The position numbers and the translations under genes were made by a program. Shown here in pieces: positions 62,214 through 64,000 of a stretch of 64,000 bases of DNA. The DNA lies in the NCBI GenBank assembly GCA_003543215.1, contig DPJD01000001.1, forward strand, positions 114,141-178,140, in the 5' to 3' direction. Within the stretch, counting starts at the first letter, position 1. Each line of letters begins with the position of its first letter. The notes under the pieces were generated by a model, which worked only from the letters and a program-made list of their open reading frames with translations, ran no database searches and was not told the origin of the DNA. The stretch is from Erysipelotrichaceae bacterium. GTDB taxonomy: Bacteria; Bacillota_I; Bacilli_A; Erysipelotrichales; Erysipelotrichaceae.

Positions 62214-62227
62214 TTAAAGCGCTTACA
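62214..62227. promoter_or_regulatory. Candidate CcpA cre site
   Basis: Read on the minus strand the site is TGTAAGCGCTTTAA, matching the cre consensus TGWAARCGYTWNCW at 13 of 14 positions. It sits just upstream of the -35 box, a position where CcpA usually activates. Confidence 0.55.
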
Positions 62228-62308
62228 CATAAGTAAAACTTATAGCTCTTGATTAATCCATCGTATTAATGAGCCAAAAAACGAGAGACTTGTTTAAATG
62301 GGATAAGT

Positions 62309-62983
62309 TTAAATCAAAATGAAAGAAAGCAAGATAACCGTTGTCAAACCAGCCACCACAATTGCCAAACTACTCATGGCTCCTTCGATTTCGCCCATTT
62401 CCATGGCTTTACTCGTTCCTACAACATGGGAAGAAGTTCCAATGGCGATTCCTTTCGCAATGGGGTTTTCGATACGGAAGAACTTACAAACCGGTTCCGC
62501 AATGACATTGCCAGTGATACCGGTAATAATGACAGCCGCAACTGTGATGGTTACGATGCCCATATATTCTTCCGCAACACCAATCGCAATCGCAGCTGTG
62601 ATGGATTTAGGCAAGAGCGTGATTAACATCGTATGATCCAAACCAAACGCCAAACTCAAGAGATACACACTCACAAGACTCGCAATGACCCCACTCAAGA
62701 CACCGATGAAGATGACCAAAGCGTGTTTCTCCAATAACTTGAATTGTTGGTACAGTGGTATAGCCAAGACGATGGTAGCGGGTGTGAGCATGAAGTGTAA
62801 CCATTGAGCACTTTGATTGTATGCGCTGTATTCAATCTTCAACAAAGTTAATATCAAGATGATCAGAAGCGAACTAATCAAAAGGGGATTGAAGAGACTC
62901 GTTTTAATCCATTTCTTTAGATGATCGACAAGAAAATAAATGAAGAGGCTTAAAGCCAATCCAAAGTACAGTGAATTAAACAT
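62309..62983 (-). CDS. lrgB: LrgB/CidB family membrane protein
   Basis: A 224-aa protein with about seven helices. The LrgB signatures KSITAAIAIGVAEEYMGI and AIGTSSHVVGTSKAMEMGE are present. LrgA/LrgB modulate murein hydrolase activity and have been linked to pyruvate uptake in some species. It overlaps lrgA by 8 bases. Confidence 0.93.
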   Translation of the reverse strand: MFNSLYFGLALSLFIYFLVDHLKKWIKTSLFNPLLISSLLIILILTLLKIEYSAYNQSAQWLHFMLTPATIVLAIPLYQQFKLLEKHALVIFIGVLSGVIASLVSVYLLSLAFGLDHTMLITLLPKSITAAIAIGVAEEYMGIVTITVAAVIITGITGNVIAEPVCKFFRIENPIAKGIAIGTSSHVVGTSKAMEMGEIEGAMSSLAIVVAGLTTVILLSFILI

Positions 62984-63335
62984 GGTGTTTCACCTTTGTA
63001 CGCATCAAAAGTTGTGTCGTATGCCCACTTACGACCATTACGATCAAGGTTGTCAAGAGGTTGATTATGACAAAAGGAATCCATATACTTTTTAAATTCG
63101 GCCATGCATTCATCAAACCGACTAATGCGGGAATGTATAAAACAGGCATGATGTTTAGTAGAAAAGTAGAAACATCTTTGATTTGATCAAGCTTCAAAAT
63201 ATGTGTTTTTAATAAGACAACTAATAAAACCAAGCCATAGATGGTTGCTGGTATTTTAAAGGGAATGAGATAGCGCATTAATTCTGCGCTTAAAGTGATC
63301 AATAAGATGATGGTAAATTGCTTAATGTATTTCAT
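62976..63335 (-). CDS. lrgA: LrgA/CidA family holin-like protein
   Basis: A 119-aa protein with four helices and the family segment IPFKIPATIYGLVLLVVLL near residues 25-43 (usually PGSIIGLLLLF). Partner of LrgB. No LytTR regulator or two-component pair is adjacent in this window. Confidence 0.9.
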   Translation of the reverse strand: MKYIKQFTIILLITLSAELMRYLIPFKIPATIYGLVLLVVLLKTHILKLDQIKDVSTFLLNIMPVLYIPALVGLMNAWPNLKSIWIPFVIINLLTTLIVMVVSGHTTQLLMRTKVKHHV

Positions 63336-63382
63336 ATGAACCTCAGAATCAATTATACAAAGAATAAAGTGCTTTGAATGAA

Positions 63383-64000
63383 TTACTTTTGAGTATGCTT
63401 TTCCCAGAAAGATATGGCTTCATTAATCCAGCCCTCTGCCTTTGTTCGTTTACCCAATCCAAACCCATGTGAAAGGCCAAAAATAATCTTGAACTCAACT
63501 GCGGTGCCTTGTGCTTTTAAAAGATCCACTCTCTTTTTCATAAGCTTAACAGGTGCGATCCAATCATCATCCCCAACGATGACAAAAGTTGGTGCTTCTT
63601 GACCTGACACATCCTCATGTCCGGTATATGCCATGATCACAGAAGCAGCTTTTGGGGTTTCCTTGCCTCCGAAATAGGCGGTTCCATAAGAATCCACCAA
63701 GGCAATCATGCGTGCACCTGCAGAACCACCCCAAAGTGAATATCCATTGGAATCAATGTCTAGTTCTGTGGCATGATCATGGATCCATGTGAGTGCAGCC
63801 GCAAGATCTTCAACGGCATTGAGTTGTGAGCCCACACGATAGTGGAGTACGAATGCGGAATAACCTGATTGATTCAATTCAAGCGCAAAAGGAAAACCTT
63901 CATGAATGGAGCCTACATATTGAAAACCTCCACCAGGACAAATCATGCCAAATTTCGCATTCGCTTCAGCTTTAAAGTAAAAGATCCCAACATCTTTCTT
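63383..64000 (-). CDS. Alpha/beta hydrolase (partial, N-terminus outside the window)
   Basis: About 205 codons are visible. The frame continues past the right edge (KKDVGIFYFKAEANAKFGM before the first in-window Met), so the start is missing. Catalytic features are the oxyanion segment CPGGGFQYVG, the nucleophile elbow LWGGSAGARM, the acid region VGDDDWIAP and the histidine LSHGFG. It resembles bacterial esterases of the BD-FAE/endo-acetylesterase type; the substrate is unknown. Confidence 0.85.
   Translation of the reverse strand, partial: KKDVGIFYFKAEANAKFGMICPGGGFQYVGSIHEGFPFALELNQSGYSAFVLHYRVGSQLNAVEDLAAALTWIHDHATELDIDSNGYSLWGGSAGARMIALVDSYGTAYFGGKETPKAASVIMAYTGHEDVSGQEAPTFVIVGDDDWIAPVKLMKKRVDLLKAQGTAVEFKIIFGLSHGFGLGKRTKAEGWINEAISFWEKHTQK

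Overview
The window looks like chromosome from a low-GC Gram-positive bacterium. Lipoprotein signal peptides, strong AGGAGG-type ribosome sites, compact Rho-independent terminators, a CcpA-like site and CCA-encoding tRNA genes all point to Bacillota. The gene set (Rnf complex, PduL, formate/nitrite transporter, reduced Tad locus, LrgAB) suggests an anaerobic fermenter, perhaps an Erysipelotrichia-like lineage. That placement is inference. TGA is used as a stop, so the code is standard. I saw no insertion sequence, prophage, CRISPR array or rRNA gene.

Layout. 1-2.3 kb: NifU-like end, divergent-PAP2 membrane protein, S1 protein, pgi. 2.3-8.6 kb: an ApbE-like flavin transferase divergent from an rnfCDGEAB operon. 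The operon has an RnfD fused to an FMN-binding domain, an extra 67-aa Cys-rich subunit and a very short RnfB. 8.7-12.7 kb: a minimal Tad/Flp-type pilus locus with an unannotated 47-aa pilin candidate. 12.7-19.5 kb: coaX, tRNA-His and an oppABCDF oligopeptide importer. 19.5-27.97 kb: LapA-like protein, aldolase, PduL, a YgiQ-type radical SAM protein and an amino-sugar operon (nagA, lipid kinase, mutarotase-like, nagB, HAD phosphatase). 28-33.8 kb: thioredoxin, then an XRE-cupin regulator and potABCD with two tandem potD genes. 34.07-35.01 kb: a ten-tRNA cluster. 35.2-38.2 kb: membrane protein, PHP phosphoesterase, rimO. 38.2-41.5 kb: a guanine-class riboswitch with a readable translational switch in front of a purine permease and adenine deaminase. 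41.9-47 kb: pepF (minus), then speA-speE-speB. 47-52.5 kb (minus): pseudouridine synthase and an operon of a membrane methyltransferase-like protein, a GH3-family protein and a 7TM-GAF-GGDEF-HD-GYP protein. 52.7-54.5 kb (minus): GntR/YtrA regulator with an ABC exporter under a nested palindromic operator. 54.6-64 kb: Fpg/Nei-like protein, MFS transporter, NifX-like protein, class A PBP, PII-like protein with a cation/proton antiporter, formate/nitrite transporter, LrgAB and a partial hydrolase.

How the genes fit together. Polyamine supply is represented twice: synthesis from arginine (speA, speB, speE) and uptake (potABCDD). Purine salvage is a self-contained riboswitch unit that imports a base and deaminates adenine to hypoxanthine. 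The most unusual region is the Rnf operon. It carries three predicted covalent-flavin motifs, has lost the ferredoxin-like half of RnfB, gains a small membrane Cys-rich protein exactly between rnfA and rnfB, and sits opposite an ApbE homologue whose usual metal-ligand pair is changed.
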